This document shows positions 42,380 to 51,213 of a stretch of DNA of 64,000 nt, piece by piece (the first letter of the stretch is position 1; each line of letters opens with the position of its first letter). Both the position numbers and the translations under genes were made by a program. The notes below the pieces were generated by a model. That model did not search any database. It saw only the letters and a list, made by a program, of their open reading frames with translations, and had not been told where the DNA came from. The stretch spans positions 1 through 64,000 of the forward strand of contig CAZGJN010000010.1 of assembly GCA_964526645.1 (NCBI GenBank). The letters are read 5' to 3'. The stretch comes from JADJNW01 sp964526645 (GTDB lineage: Bacteria; Bacteroidota; Bacteroidia; Chitinophagales; Saprospiraceae).

Positions 42380-44140
42380 GTGAAAACAACATTCAAAATT
42401 CCACTTTTGCTAAGCTTGCTGGCGCTCATCGGCTGGACAAGCGTTGATTTGTACCTCCGCAGCCGAACGGAATTGCTATGGGGCTTTCGACCGCTCTTGC
42501 TATTTGCAGCGCTATGGGCTGCCTGGGTGCTGCTGCGGCGCAAAAGCCTCTGGGGCACGTCTTTTCAGCGGAAGAACTTGGGCTTGGCTACGCTCGGCGG
42601 CGTATTGCTCGGTTTGGGCTTTCCGGGCTGGGTGCCGCTACCTTTTTTGATGCTGATTGCCTTTGTGCCGCTGTTACACCTTGAAAAAAGGATTGTACAA
42701 CAGGCTGAAAAACCTGCCGTGGGTGCTGTTTTCAAATACACTTTTCACGCTTTTGTCATTTGGAATATCCTGAGCACCTTCTGGATTGCCAATAGTGCAC
42801 TGGTGGCGGGCGTTTTTGCGATCTGGGTGAATAGCGCGCTGATGACCCTGCCCTTCCTGCTGTACCACCAAACGCATCGCTTCATGCCTCGTTTGGGCTT
42901 CACCCCACTAATTGCCTATTGGCTGACTTTTGAATACCTGCATTACCATTGGGCGCTCAATTATCCCTGGCTTACACTGGGCAATGCATTTGCTCAGTTT
43001 CCTGCCTGGGTGCAATGGTACGAGTGGACAGGTGTTTTTGGCGGATCTTTGTGGATTCTGCTCGTTAATATATTAATCTTTAAGGTCATAGAAAAAAATA
43101 ACCAGAAGCAGTTGATTCAATTGAGTGTTTTGATCCTCCTTCCAGTCGCGGTTTCGCTCACGCGCTATTTCACTTTTTCAGAAAAAGGCGATGCGATAGA
43201 AGTTGTCGTAGTACAACCGAATTATGAGCCACATTATGAGGAGCCGCTGATCTCAGAAGCAGCGAAATTGCAGCATTGCATAGACCTTGCTTCTACAAAA
43301 ATTTCTCAGCATACAGCTTATTTGGTTTTCCCCGAAACGGTTTTTGGATTTGCAGAAACGCATCAACTATCGCAATACGAGTCGTTCCTGCGCCTGCGCG
43401 AATGGATACAACAATACCCAAAGCTGAAGATCGTCACAGGACTGAGTGCCTACCGTATTTTTGAACCAAACGAGCCACTGACGCCTGCCACCCGAACCGA
43501 CACAAGCCGAACCGGAGAAGTGATTCATTATGAAATGTTTAATGCGGCGGTGCAATTGGATGGTAAAAGTGATGAAGTGCCGTTGCACAAAAAATCAAAA
43601 TTGGTACCCGGCCCCGAAAGCTTTCCTTTCCAACGTATTTTATTTTTTTTAAAGCCTGTTGTAGCCTATTTTGGCGGGACGACCGCAGGATTGGGCAAAG
43701 AGCAACAACCCGCTGTGTTCAAAAGCGAAACAGGGCAAGTCGCTCCACTTATCTGCTATGAGTCGGTGTTTGGAGAATACCTCACTTTTTTTGTTCGCAA
43801 GGGGGCGCAAGCTTTTTTTATTATGACCAACGACGGTTGGTGGGATCGCACACCGGGGCATCGCCAGCATTTGTATTTTGCTTCGCTGCGTGCCATCGAG
43901 ACGCGCCGGAGCATCGCAAGGGCTGCCAATACGGGTATTTCTGCCTTTATCAACCAAAGAGGTGATATTTTGCAAAGCTCGAAGTATGAGGAGGCGATTG
44001 CTCTACAATCAAGGATTTATCTGAATACGGCTGCTACTTTTTATACCCGCTGGGGGGATCTATTGGCGCGTTTGTCGCTTTTTGCAAGCATTATTTTTGC
44101 ACTGAATACCTTTGTGCGAAGCATCGTGAAAAAAAAATAA
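42380..44140 (+). CDS. lnt: apolipoprotein N-acyltransferase
   Basis: About 586 residues; GTG at 42380 is preferred (MKTTFKIPLLLSLL), TTG at 42371 is possible. Lnt transfers a third acyl chain to the N-terminal Cys of lipoproteins at the inner membrane. The first half has about seven transmembrane helices (LGGVLLGLGFPGWVPLPFLMLI, WLTLGNAFAQFPAWVQWYEWTG). The second is a periplasmic nitrilase domain with the triad Glu in LVFPETVFGF, Lys in LHKKSKLVPGPESFPF and Cys in APLICYESVFGEY. The length is near normal. The many predicted lipoproteins in the window are its likely substrates. Confidence 0.92.
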   Translation: MKTTFKIPLLLSLLALIGWTSVDLYLRSRTELLWGFRPLLLFAALWAAWVLLRRKSLWGTSFQRKNLGLATLGGVLLGLGFPGWVPLPFLMLIAFVPLLHLEKRIVQQAEKPAVGAVFKYTFHAFVIWNILSTFWIANSALVAGVFAIWVNSALMTLPFLLYHQTHRFMPRLGFTPLIAYWLTFEYLHYHWALNYPWLTLGNAFAQFPAWVQWYEWTGVFGGSLWILLVNILIFKVIEKNNQKQLIQLSVLILLPVAVSLTRYFTFSEKGDAIEVVVVQPNYEPHYEEPLISEAAKLQHCIDLASTKISQHTAYLVFPETVFGFAETHQLSQYESFLRLREWIQQYPKLKIVTGLSAYRIFEPNEPLTPATRTDTSRTGEVIHYEMFNAAVQLDGKSDEVPLHKKSKLVPGPESFPFQRILFFLKPVVAYFGGTTAGLGKEQQPAVFKSETGQVAPLICYESVFGEYLTFFVRKGAQAFFIMTNDGWWDRTPGHRQHLYFASLRAIETRRSIARAANTGISAFINQRGDILQSSKYEEAIALQSRIYLNTAATFYTRWGDLLARLSLFASIIFALNTFVRSIVKKK

Positions 44141-44293
44141 TGATGCCTAAGTTTATTCGAAATAAGAGGAAATAGAATCAAATTAATTTGATTTTTTGGT
44201 ATAACTACCTTGATTATGTTTAGCTAAGTGAAGGGATTTAAATTTTTAAATAAATAAAAATTAGTTTTAATATTTTTTAAAACCATAAACAAA

Positions 44294-44936
44294 ATGAAAA
44301 AAATAAACATTTAAATTTATCATTATTTTTAGCTGCTTTATTTATTATTGTTTCTTGTTCTGAACTTCGATATGATGCCTCAGAAGAGGCAAATAATATA
44401 GAAGCTCGCCAAAATTTAATTTGCTTTTGATTAAAAATGTATCAGAAAGCATTTATTTTAGAAATATTGCAAGTAATAGTAAAAACTTTTTAGACACAAT
44501 TGCTATTGGTCTGAATTCAATTAATCGAGATTCACTAAATGCTGAGAATAGTATCGAATTGCTTAATATTAACGAACAGCAAATCCAGCTCCGTAATGAT
44601 TTTATAACAATACAAATGGAAAATCTTTTATTGGCTTTTCCTGAGATATTGAGTATTCCACAAGAAGATCTTTCTGGTTTTTTTGAGGAAGTCTCGAATT
44701 ATCGAGCGGGTGATTTATTCCTAATTCCAAGTTGTCAAAGTGATTTCAATAAAGATATTAAGAGAATTCATAAAAATTATGATAGGGCGATTGCAACTTG
44801 TGTCGCAATTTCTATTATTGGAGGGGGTGTGGCTACGCCTTGTTTTGTCGCTGCCGTTACATATGCGATAGTTGATACTGCTAATGCAATTGATTCATAT
44901 AGCCTTTGTTGCAGTACTCCTGGTAGTGGCTGCTAA
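44294..44936 (+). pseudogene. lipoprotein gene with two single-base frameshifts
   Basis: The ATG at 44294 gives MKKINI then a stop. Adding one T near 44311 opens LNLSLFLAALFIIVSCSELRY, a perfect lipoprotein signal with lipobox VSC. That frame runs to QNLICF and stops at 44430. Adding one T near 44420 joins it to the open frame from 44421 (LLLIKNVSES to the TAA at 44936). The repaired protein has about 213 residues and ends in a Gly/Cys-rich, partly hydrophobic tail (AIATCVAISIIGGGVATPC and SLCCSTPGSGC). Both lesions are one-base losses in T-runs, so it is a young pseudogene or an assembly artefact. The region is strikingly AT-rich. I do not recognise the family. Confidence 0.6.
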
Positions 44937-44950
44937 TAAAATCCTGTCAC

Positions 44951-45301
44951 ATGGAAGCTCAATTTGATGTATTTCTTTTATTTTTATGTTTACTGTTTTT
45001 TATTTTTCTATTTCAGCTATTTACTGACCTAAAGAAAAATGAAGACAAGGAATATAGAATTCGTACCATTATCTTCTATGCGATATTACTTGGCTTTATA
45101 GTATTGGTTTATTTTATAAAAGACACGACCACGATTCTATTACTTGGGCTTGTATCAGCCATAATATCTTTTTTTGTACGCCGCAAGTATATTCTCGAAA
45201 CGATCAGTCAAATCAAGAAAGATAAACCAAGATTATTGCAAGTTGTAATAAACTTTATTCTTATACTGCTTGTACTGCTTTATTGTTTAAAAATACTTTA
45301 G
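44951..45301 (+). CDS. small inner-membrane protein of unknown function
   Basis: 116 residues with three to four hydrophobic helices: VFLLFLCLLFFIFLFQLF, TIIFYAILLGFIVLVYFI, TTILLLGLVSAIISFFV and LLQVVINFILILLVLLYCL, with short charged loops (DLKKNEDKEYRIR). It starts 14 bases after the broken lipoprotein gene in the same AT-rich patch, so the two probably arrived together. The topology suggests an inner-membrane protein; nothing identifies a function. Confidence 0.55.
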   Translation: MEAQFDVFLLFLCLLFFIFLFQLFTDLKKNEDKEYRIRTIIFYAILLGFIVLVYFIKDTTTILLLGLVSAIISFFVRRKYILETISQIKKDKPRLLQVVINFILILLVLLYCLKIL

Positions 45302-45527
45302 CATCGAAGATCGTATTGCAAACTGAGTCTAATTTTTTATTGCCAAGTTTTTAGTGTGGCTTGCTTGATTTTGCACGTTTGCGGCTATTTTTGATTCGAA
45401 AGACCTATTAAAAAAGCAACTTTGGACTGTACGGAGCCTAAATCGGTCTATTTTAAGACAATTTGCGTCCTTTCGCTGCATTTTTGATAAAAAGCACCTA
45501 CATTTGTGGTAAAATTGAAGGAAAAAG

Positions 45528-45833
45528 ATGCACCAGGAGTATCATTTTATGGCGGATTGCACGCTCCCCAACGAACTGACAGCGGAATTTTTTGAATTGC
45601 TACCTTACCAAGATAACGTGGTAAATAAATACCTGGCGAAAGGTAAACTGATCAATTATGCTTTTTCTGTGGATAGCGGCAAACTCTGGGCGGTGTTCAG
45701 CGCCAGTTCTGCTATGGAGGTTTTCGAGCTGCTTCGGGAGTTCCCCCTCACACAGTTTATGGAAGTAGAGGTGAATTTGCTCTCCTCCTATAGCACGCTC
45801 AGTGTGGGTGCGCCGCATTTTTCGCTGAACTAA
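45528..45833 (+). CDS. small muconolactone isomerase-like (ferredoxin-fold) protein
   Basis: 101 residues, no signal. The pattern YHFMADCTLPNELTAEFFELLPYQ, then a helix, KGKLINYAFSVDSGKLWAVFSAS, SAMEVFELLREFPLTQFM and a closing strand EVEVNLLSSYST fits a dimeric alpha/beta-barrel subunit like muconolactone delta-isomerase or YCII-type proteins. No catalytic residues can be assigned, and the aromatic pathway genes are 30 kb away, so a real isomerase role is unlikely. It stands alone. Confidence 0.6.
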   Translation: MHQEYHFMADCTLPNELTAEFFELLPYQDNVVNKYLAKGKLINYAFSVDSGKLWAVFSASSAMEVFELLREFPLTQFMEVEVNLLSSYSTLSVGAPHFSLN

Positions 45834-45891
45834 TAACCCAGCGCACAAACAGGTTGATTTCCACTTTGCGATTTCAGCTCAAACTTGATCT

Positions 45892-46284
45892 TTAATTGAC
45901 CTTGCTTTTCTTTGCTTCGGTTTTGCTTCGGGTTTTCATGGCTTTGTCACCTGCTTTCACTGCTCGGTCTTCGGCTCTTTTAGCGCGTTTTTCTGCTTTG
46001 ATGGCTTCCGCTCTGGCGCGAGCTGCGCGTTCCTTGGCTTCGGCGGCTTTGCGTTCTTTTTTGGAGGCTTTCACTTCTGATTTAGCATCTTTGTGCGCTA
46101 CCTTCAGGGCTTTTTTCTCTTGCGCTGCTTCCGTTTGGGCATCCGCCTCTTTCTTTTTGAATAGCGAGAAGGGCTTTTTCTCCGCAGTTGACTCTTTGGC
46201 GGCTTGAGCTTTCGAAGTGTTTGAAAATGAAGAAATTACAAATAAAAAAACAAATGCAGCAAAAATTTGATAGTAGCTACGCAT
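45892..46284 (-). CDS. exported Lys/Ala/Glu-rich helical protein
   Basis: 130 residues from ATG 46284 (MRSYYQIFAAFVFLFVISSF). The signal peptide ends near TSKAQAA. The mature part is almost entirely Lys, Ala, Glu and Arg, with repeats such as ERKAAEAKERAARARAEAIK and RAEDRAVKAGDKAMK; it must be a single long helix or disordered, very basic. Such proteins occur in Bacteroidota as periplasmic linkers or surface-charge proteins, but the function is unknown. The composition alone could mislead homology searches. Confidence 0.6.
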   Translation of the reverse strand: MRSYYQIFAAFVFLFVISSFSNTSKAQAAKESTAEKKPFSLFKKKEADAQTEAAQEKKALKVAHKDAKSEVKASKKERKAAEAKERAARARAEAIKAEKRAKRAEDRAVKAGDKAMKTRSKTEAKKSKVN

Positions 46285-46442
46285 AGTTGTTTCGGATTTA
46301 AAAAATTTCACTCTAAAACGGTGCTACCGCCATTTTTAATATGTGGATAGGAACAGAAATTCGGATAAGCGGGACTTTTTTGATCGCGCAATAACGACGG
46401 TTTACTCCAAAAAATAACCTAAGGCAAAGGCTACCATTTAGG

Positions 46443-46835
46443 TCATTCGCGTAGCTCGGTTTTCTGCTGCCATTCCTCGATGGGGTAAAATTTCATAGAA
46501 ATAGAGTTGACACAGTGGCGGGTATTTTTAGCTGTAAACCTTTCACCGACAAACACATGCCCCAAATGCCCGCCGCAGGTGGCACATAAAATCTCTGTGC
46601 GCCTGCCATCGGCATCGCGCTCACGCCTGACCGCGCCAGGGATCTCATCATCAAAACTGGGCCAGCCGCAGAAGGATTCAAATTTATCCTCTGAGCGATA
46701 CAAAGGAGTTTCGCATTGGCGGCATACATAAATCCCTTGGGCTTTATTGTCTGTGTATTCACCGGTGAACGGTCGTTCAGTGCCTTTGTGCAATATGACG
46801 CGCGCCTCTTCGGGCGTAAGTGGATTCATTTTCAT
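46443..46835 (-). CDS. msrB: peptide-methionine (R)-S-oxide reductase
   Basis: 130 residues. MsrB reduces methionine-R-sulfoxide in proteins with thioredoxin. The zinc cysteines are in YVCRQCETPLY and LCATCGGHLGH, the active-site Cys is in NTRHCVNSISM, and the substrate pocket shows FCGWPSFDDE and GHVFVGERFT. No signal peptide, so it acts in the cytoplasm, repairing oxidised proteins. It has the compact single-domain form, without fused MsrA. It is transcribed alone or with the DUF2007 gene upstream on the same strand. Confidence 0.95.
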   Translation of the reverse strand: MKMNPLTPEEARVILHKGTERPFTGEYTDNKAQGIYVCRQCETPLYRSEDKFESFCGWPSFDDEIPGAVRRERDADGRRTEILCATCGGHLGHVFVGERFTAKNTRHCVNSISMKFYPIEEWQQKTELRE

Positions 46836-46934
46836 GCTTTTTATTTATATGATATTCAATACCATAACACTTCAAGCATGTTGAGGTTGAATAGAAATGC
46901 TTTGTGCGCTGTAGAAATTTGCAAAGTGTCGTCC

Positions 46935-47156
46935 TTACATCAGATCAACGATAATGTCATTTTCCCTGAGAATTTCCAATGCTTTTTCCACATTTTCGGC
47001 AGGTGTGTATAGTTCTGCTTCTCCGATGCTCGGAAACACGGAGTCTCCCTTATTAACAATCAAACTTTCGATGCCGTGTTGTTTCAAAATATCATCAGCG
47101 ATTCTTGCCTGGTATTCTTCCATCGCCGTAAAAATTAATGCCCAGCCTTCTTTCAT
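46935..47156 (-). CDS. DUF2007-family putative signal-transducing protein
   Basis: 73 residues of the DUF2007 fold: WALIFTAMEEYQARIADDILKQHGI, then a strand with GDSVFPSIGEAELYTPAENVEKALEIL split over the middle, ending IIVDLM. The family is a small ferredoxin-like domain related to PII-type proteins, with no proven function. It has no signal or membrane segment. It is 99 bases upstream of msrB on the same strand. Confidence 0.8.
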   Translation of the reverse strand: MKEGWALIFTAMEEYQARIADDILKQHGIESLIVNKGDSVFPSIGEAELYTPAENVEKALEILRENDIIVDLM

Positions 47157-47349
47157 AAGTCTAATTTTATTGTTCTAAAATAGAATGTTGAAGATCAGCT
47201 TGCAATTTAAAAAATCATTGCACATATTGCTATTTATCATTGGCTATTAAGCAGTCGAACGGTTTAGTAGTCAATAGTCGAAAGTTTTATTATTATGAAA
47301 GTCAGTGATTTATAGCAAGTAAGAGCTGCATTTGTTTTGTAAAAATGGC

Positions 47350-50300
47350 TTAAAAAAAGAAGCCGCCGCCAAAGGTAAAACGAGTTTGCTGATCATCGCT
47401 GCGAAAAACGCCCGCCTGGATGGTTGCAATTTCAAAAGGCATAAAAAACAAGCCGCCGCCATAAGCATAGTGCCAGGTATCGGAGTCTTCATTTTTTAGC
47501 CACACGCGCCCGTGGTCAAACCCGCCGAAAATGCCCATAGCAAAGGGCAAAGTACGATTTTCAGAACTAAACAGGCGCAAGCGTAGGTCAATGTTGTTGT
47601 AAAAAGACGTTTGCCCGGTGAACCGCTCGCGCCGCACGCCCCGGAAGTTGGCATTTTCTGTCAAGCCCCCGCCGAGCGTAGCACCCTGATAAAATTCAAA
47701 TTTGGTATTAAAGTTATGCCAAATGCCCGCTCTGGTAGCCAACACGAGATTGCCGCTTGGTTCCAACTGTTGGTACAAAGTAAGCGCTGCCTGCAAATAA
47801 GGAAAATGTTTATCTGTGTTGTCCAATTGCAATTTCCAGCCTGCATCCAGTCGCCAACCAATCCCACTGGAAGGGAAAGCCTGGTTATTCACATTTTTTA
47901 AATTCATCTGGAAGCGCAGACCGACAAACTCCAAGCCATCGAATAATTCAGGATCAAAATCATCGCCGATGGCATCAATGAGACGACCCGGCGTGCGATC
48001 AATGCGAATGGATTCAAAAGTAGGTCCCACTGACCATGAAAAAGCACTGTTGACGCGCCGTAGCAAGGACGGTTCGAGCCGCACCAAGCGCTGCCGCACG
48101 CGGTTGTAGTTTTCCTCTAATTCTTCCTCTTGATCGGGCGTATCGTTGCCAAAGCCATAAAAGTTGATCGCATAAAGCGGTGTATTCACTTCGGTGTTCA
48201 ACTGGAAATCCCATTTGCCCAGAACATTGATAAACTCCCCCGTATAGTTGAATCCTATGCCAGATGTAGCCAAGGCATATCTTGCCGAAAAGGTGTGCCG
48301 AGCGGCGTAAGGGGCTTTCTTAAAACCATAAGCAGTGTGTTGCAACAAACCGCCGAGGAGCAGCCCGTCATCAGGATTACCAGCCACAAAAGGCAGTTTG
48401 TAGCCGTAATCAAATTCATAATCGTATCCTCTTCGATTATAGGTATTCAAATTGGGATCATCCGAGATGCGATTGCGGGTTTCTGCACCGATATTCAGGA
48501 TCGTTTTTTCGTCCTTTGCGTCGTAAAGGATCGTTTTTTTGCCTTGCGCATACAACGCCGAGCGATCCGTAAAACTGTCTTCGCCCAAGCCGCCAATTGC
48601 CCGAATGAGGATGCCTCTATCGGCAGTACCACTGATTTCGAAAAAATCATCACCATCCAAGCCATACAAGCGAACTTCGCGGGTATCTTGGGTCAAAAAA
48701 GTGCGTTCATATAGTTTTTGCTGCCGCGCTTTGTCTTTGTTGGTATCAAAAACGGATACACGAGTGCTATCTTCATTCAAGCGTTCTACCACAAAAAGTT
48801 CACGCTTGTTCGTTCCTACCACATCCACTGCCTTTGCAAGCAATTCGTAATGGTTTTGAGCAATTTGAGTCAGATGGTCTCGCCGGAATTTCAACACCTG
48901 CATCATCTTTGGCGCATCGCGCTGGTAGATTTCAGGTGGAAAACTTTCGCGAAAAGCTTTTTCAATCAGCTCATCCGTGAGTTGTTGTTGCAAAAACAGC
49001 ACTTCTCGCTGCCAATCTTCCCAATTCAATTCATTCAAAAAAGAATGGTCGAAATATCGGGCGCTCCAGTTTGCCCATTTGATGGTGCGAATATTGCTAT
49101 TGTACGGTCTTAAAGCGCGGATGGAAGGGGAAAATTGGCGAATTAGCCCCAGGATTAGCCCATCGTACTTGCTGAAAGCCTGATCGCGGTCGCGTGGCAC
49201 GGGTCGGTATAGCTTTTGGTCACCTTGTGGGAATTCTGCCCAGCGCCATTGATCATCGTGGCGATCCCAATCACCGATGAGCATATCGAGCAGGCGTGTC
49301 CGAACGGTCCATTGCTGATCCACCTGGGCATTATTATCCACTGTAATCGCTTCTGCCAGTTCAAGTGTTCCGATAAAATCAGGTGCATTCCCCAAGCTGG
49401 GTTCATGGCTCCAGTCTCCTGAAGGGCGCTCTTCCAAAAGATAAAGTGCGCCGCCGAAGAAGTCGTTATACCTGTCCAGCAAAGGTTGTCGGGGCAGATA
49501 AAAAATACCAGGATTTGTATGATAGATGTGGAGCGATTTGGCAAGCGCCGTCACGGGCAAAGCCGATAAAGGATGCGAAGAACTGAAGTTGTCTTTGACG
49601 ATGGTGAGGGCGAAGCTTTCATTGAAGGGGTAAGGTACCACACGGGTGGCATCTTTGTCCAGAGAGCGAATGGCGTATTGGCGCTTCTGTTTGTCTTGCA
49701 AGCGCAGGGAACTGGTTTGATTGCCGCCACCAAGTTTGATAGGAACCACGCCACCTTTGAATGCTGAAAGTTTTAATACAGGAACCTTAACTGGAGTAGC
49801 ATAGGTCGTACGAAAATGATCTCCCCAGAGAAAACGCCAGAGTGCGCCGCGCTGAAAATCATAAGTGCTTAGAGGCAGTGTAATTTCGCTTTGGAGTGTA
49901 TCCAATTCAGGAAAATCAGTAGGAACGGCACTAGTAGCCAAAGGCAGCGCGCCCTTTATTTTTTTCTGGAAAATAAGCGCCCCATCAGGTTGGTCAACAG
50001 CATAAAATCTCAGCCAAGCGGTACCATCTTCATAAAAATCCAGTTGTGCAAAACCCTGTTGTCCATAGCTGAGCCTACCGTCAGTTTTGAGTCGGGTAGG
50101 GTTGCGTTTGGAGCCTGCACCACTTACTATGAAAGATTGATTGTCTTTTTCGAGGTATTGAAGGCTGTGATCATGCCCGGAAGCGAAGATAAAACTGCCG
50201 TTTTTTCGGGCAGAATTGGTCAGAATATCCATCAATTTTTGGTAATCGGGGTGTGCCATATCCTGGTTGGAGCCGATGGTGGAGCGCAGCAAAGGATACA

Positions 50301-51114
50301 AAGAACCCACGATAGGCATAGGAATCCAGAGGTTTTTGCTCACAGCCGTGAGTGGGAAAATATGGTCGCGCAGGGTGTACTGCCCGCCGTGGGGCCCCTG
50401 GGTGTAAGGCGGATGATGCAGCGCAATCACGATATTTTTATTTCGATTACCTTTGATCACCTCTTCAAAAAACTGCTGGAACACCTTTCGGCTCTTGATA
50501 TCGCAGCCATCGTTGATTGCTGTTTCGCCTTCCCAGTTTTCGAGCCACCACTGCGAATCAAGCAAGACTAAAACGAGGTTTTCATTTAATTTTATCTCTA
50601 CGGGATCACCGCAACCAGGTTTGGGTAGAAAAACATCTTTTCGATCTAAGTATTCTTCTATGAACTTCCTTTGGCGCTTCAGCCCTTCCAAGCCATAGCC
50701 ATACCAATCGTGGTTGCCTGCGATAAAAAATACCTTACCAGGAAAATCCTTTACTACATCCAATTGCGCCCTCAATCGGTATTCATCCTGCCTTCTCTCC
50801 TCAGGCGCGCTTTTGGGAGCCATGCCATTGGGGTAGATATTGTCGCCCAGGAAAATAACGGAGCTGTTTTTAGCGGCATTTTTTAATTGCTTGCTCAACA
50901 ACGCCAGTGCCTTTGGTATGCTATCAGGTGCTGCTGCATTGCCGGCATCGCCAATGAGGTACATGGTGTGGGCAATTTTTTGTGTATCCAGATTTTCCTG
51001 AACTTGTATGGGTTGGCTGCCTTTCGGGTATTGCAATTTATAGTTAGCGCAAGCGGAAAGCAGCATCGTTCCTACGATGGTACCCATAATGCCTTGATAG
51101 TGAATAACTCGCAT
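47350..51114 (-). CDS. lipoprotein fusing metallophosphoesterase, kinase-like segment and outer-membrane barrel
   Basis: 1254 residues. The start MRVIHYQGIMGTIVGTMLLSAC has lipobox LLSAC. Residues about 45-330 are a calcineurin-like phosphoesterase: LIGDAGNA (53-60), FLGDNIYPNG (88-97), AGNHDWYG (132-139), LHHPPY (232-237) and SGHDHSLQ (312-319). Residues about 455-720 have kinase-fold features: a Gly-rich stretch (LGGGNQTSSLRL), RQYAIRSLDKD, LIGDWDRHDDQWRW (612-625) and PRDRDQAF (640-647), resembling the DRHxxN and DxD motifs of HipA/CotH/Fam20-like kinases. From about 880 it is a BamA/Omp85-like barrel ending FTFGGGFFF. The likely place is the outer membrane. What it dephosphorylates or phosphorylates is unknown, and the kinase reading is an inference. 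Confidence 0.8.
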   Translation of the reverse strand: MRVIHYQGIMGTIVGTMLLSACANYKLQYPKGSQPIQVQENLDTQKIAHTMYLIGDAGNAAAPDSIPKALALLSKQLKNAAKNSSVIFLGDNIYPNGMAPKSAPEERRQDEYRLRAQLDVVKDFPGKVFFIAGNHDWYGYGLEGLKRQRKFIEEYLDRKDVFLPKPGCGDPVEIKLNENLVLVLLDSQWWLENWEGETAINDGCDIKSRKVFQQFFEEVIKGNRNKNIVIALHHPPYTQGPHGGQYTLRDHIFPLTAVSKNLWIPMPIVGSLYPLLRSTIGSNQDMAHPDYQKLMDILTNSARKNGSFIFASGHDHSLQYLEKDNQSFIVSGAGSKRNPTRLKTDGRLSYGQQGFAQLDFYEDGTAWLRFYAVDQPDGALIFQKKIKGALPLATSAVPTDFPELDTLQSEITLPLSTYDFQRGALWRFLWGDHFRTTYATPVKVPVLKLSAFKGGVVPIKLGGGNQTSSLRLQDKQKRQYAIRSLDKDATRVVPYPFNESFALTIVKDNFSSSHPLSALPVTALAKSLHIYHTNPGIFYLPRQPLLDRYNDFFGGALYLLEERPSGDWSHEPSLGNAPDFIGTLELAEAITVDNNAQVDQQWTVRTRLLDMLIGDWDRHDDQWRWAEFPQGDQKLYRPVPRDRDQAFSKYDGLILGLIRQFSPSIRALRPYNSNIRTIKWANWSARYFDHSFLNELNWEDWQREVLFLQQQLTDELIEKAFRESFPPEIYQRDAPKMMQVLKFRRDHLTQIAQNHYELLAKAVDVVGTNKRELFVVERLNEDSTRVSVFDTNKDKARQQKLYERTFLTQDTREVRLYGLDGDDFFEISGTADRGILIRAIGGLGEDSFTDRSALYAQGKKTILYDAKDEKTILNIGAETRNRISDDPNLNTYNRRGYDYEFDYGYKLPFVAGNPDDGLLLGGLLQHTAYGFKKAPYAARHTFSARYALATSGIGFNYTGEFINVLGKWDFQLNTEVNTPLYAINFYGFGNDTPDQEEELEENYNRVRQRLVRLEPSLLRRVNSAFSWSVGPTFESIRIDRTPGRLIDAIGDDFDPELFDGLEFVGLRFQMNLKNVNNQAFPSSGIGWRLDAGWKLQLDNTDKHFPYLQAALTLYQQLEPSGNLVLATRAGIWHNFNTKFEFYQGATLGGGLTENANFRGVRRERFTGQTSFYNNIDLRLRLFSSENRTLPFAMGIFGGFDHGRVWLKNEDSDTWHYAYGGGLFFMPFEIATIQAGVFRSDDQQTRFTFGGGFFF

Positions 51115-51213
51115 GGATGTTCTTTGTACTAAAATTAGAAAACATCCGACAATAACAATGTGTTTTGCGGGAAAATGACTTTTCGGTTTAACAAACTTTG
51201 TGAAGGATGCTTT

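Noticed and set aside
45528..45833. A muconolactone isomerase taking part in aromatic degradation
   Set aside because: Only the general ferredoxin-like fold is visible, no catalytic residues, and the hmgA/hppD genes are about 30 kb away in a pathway that does not use this enzyme.
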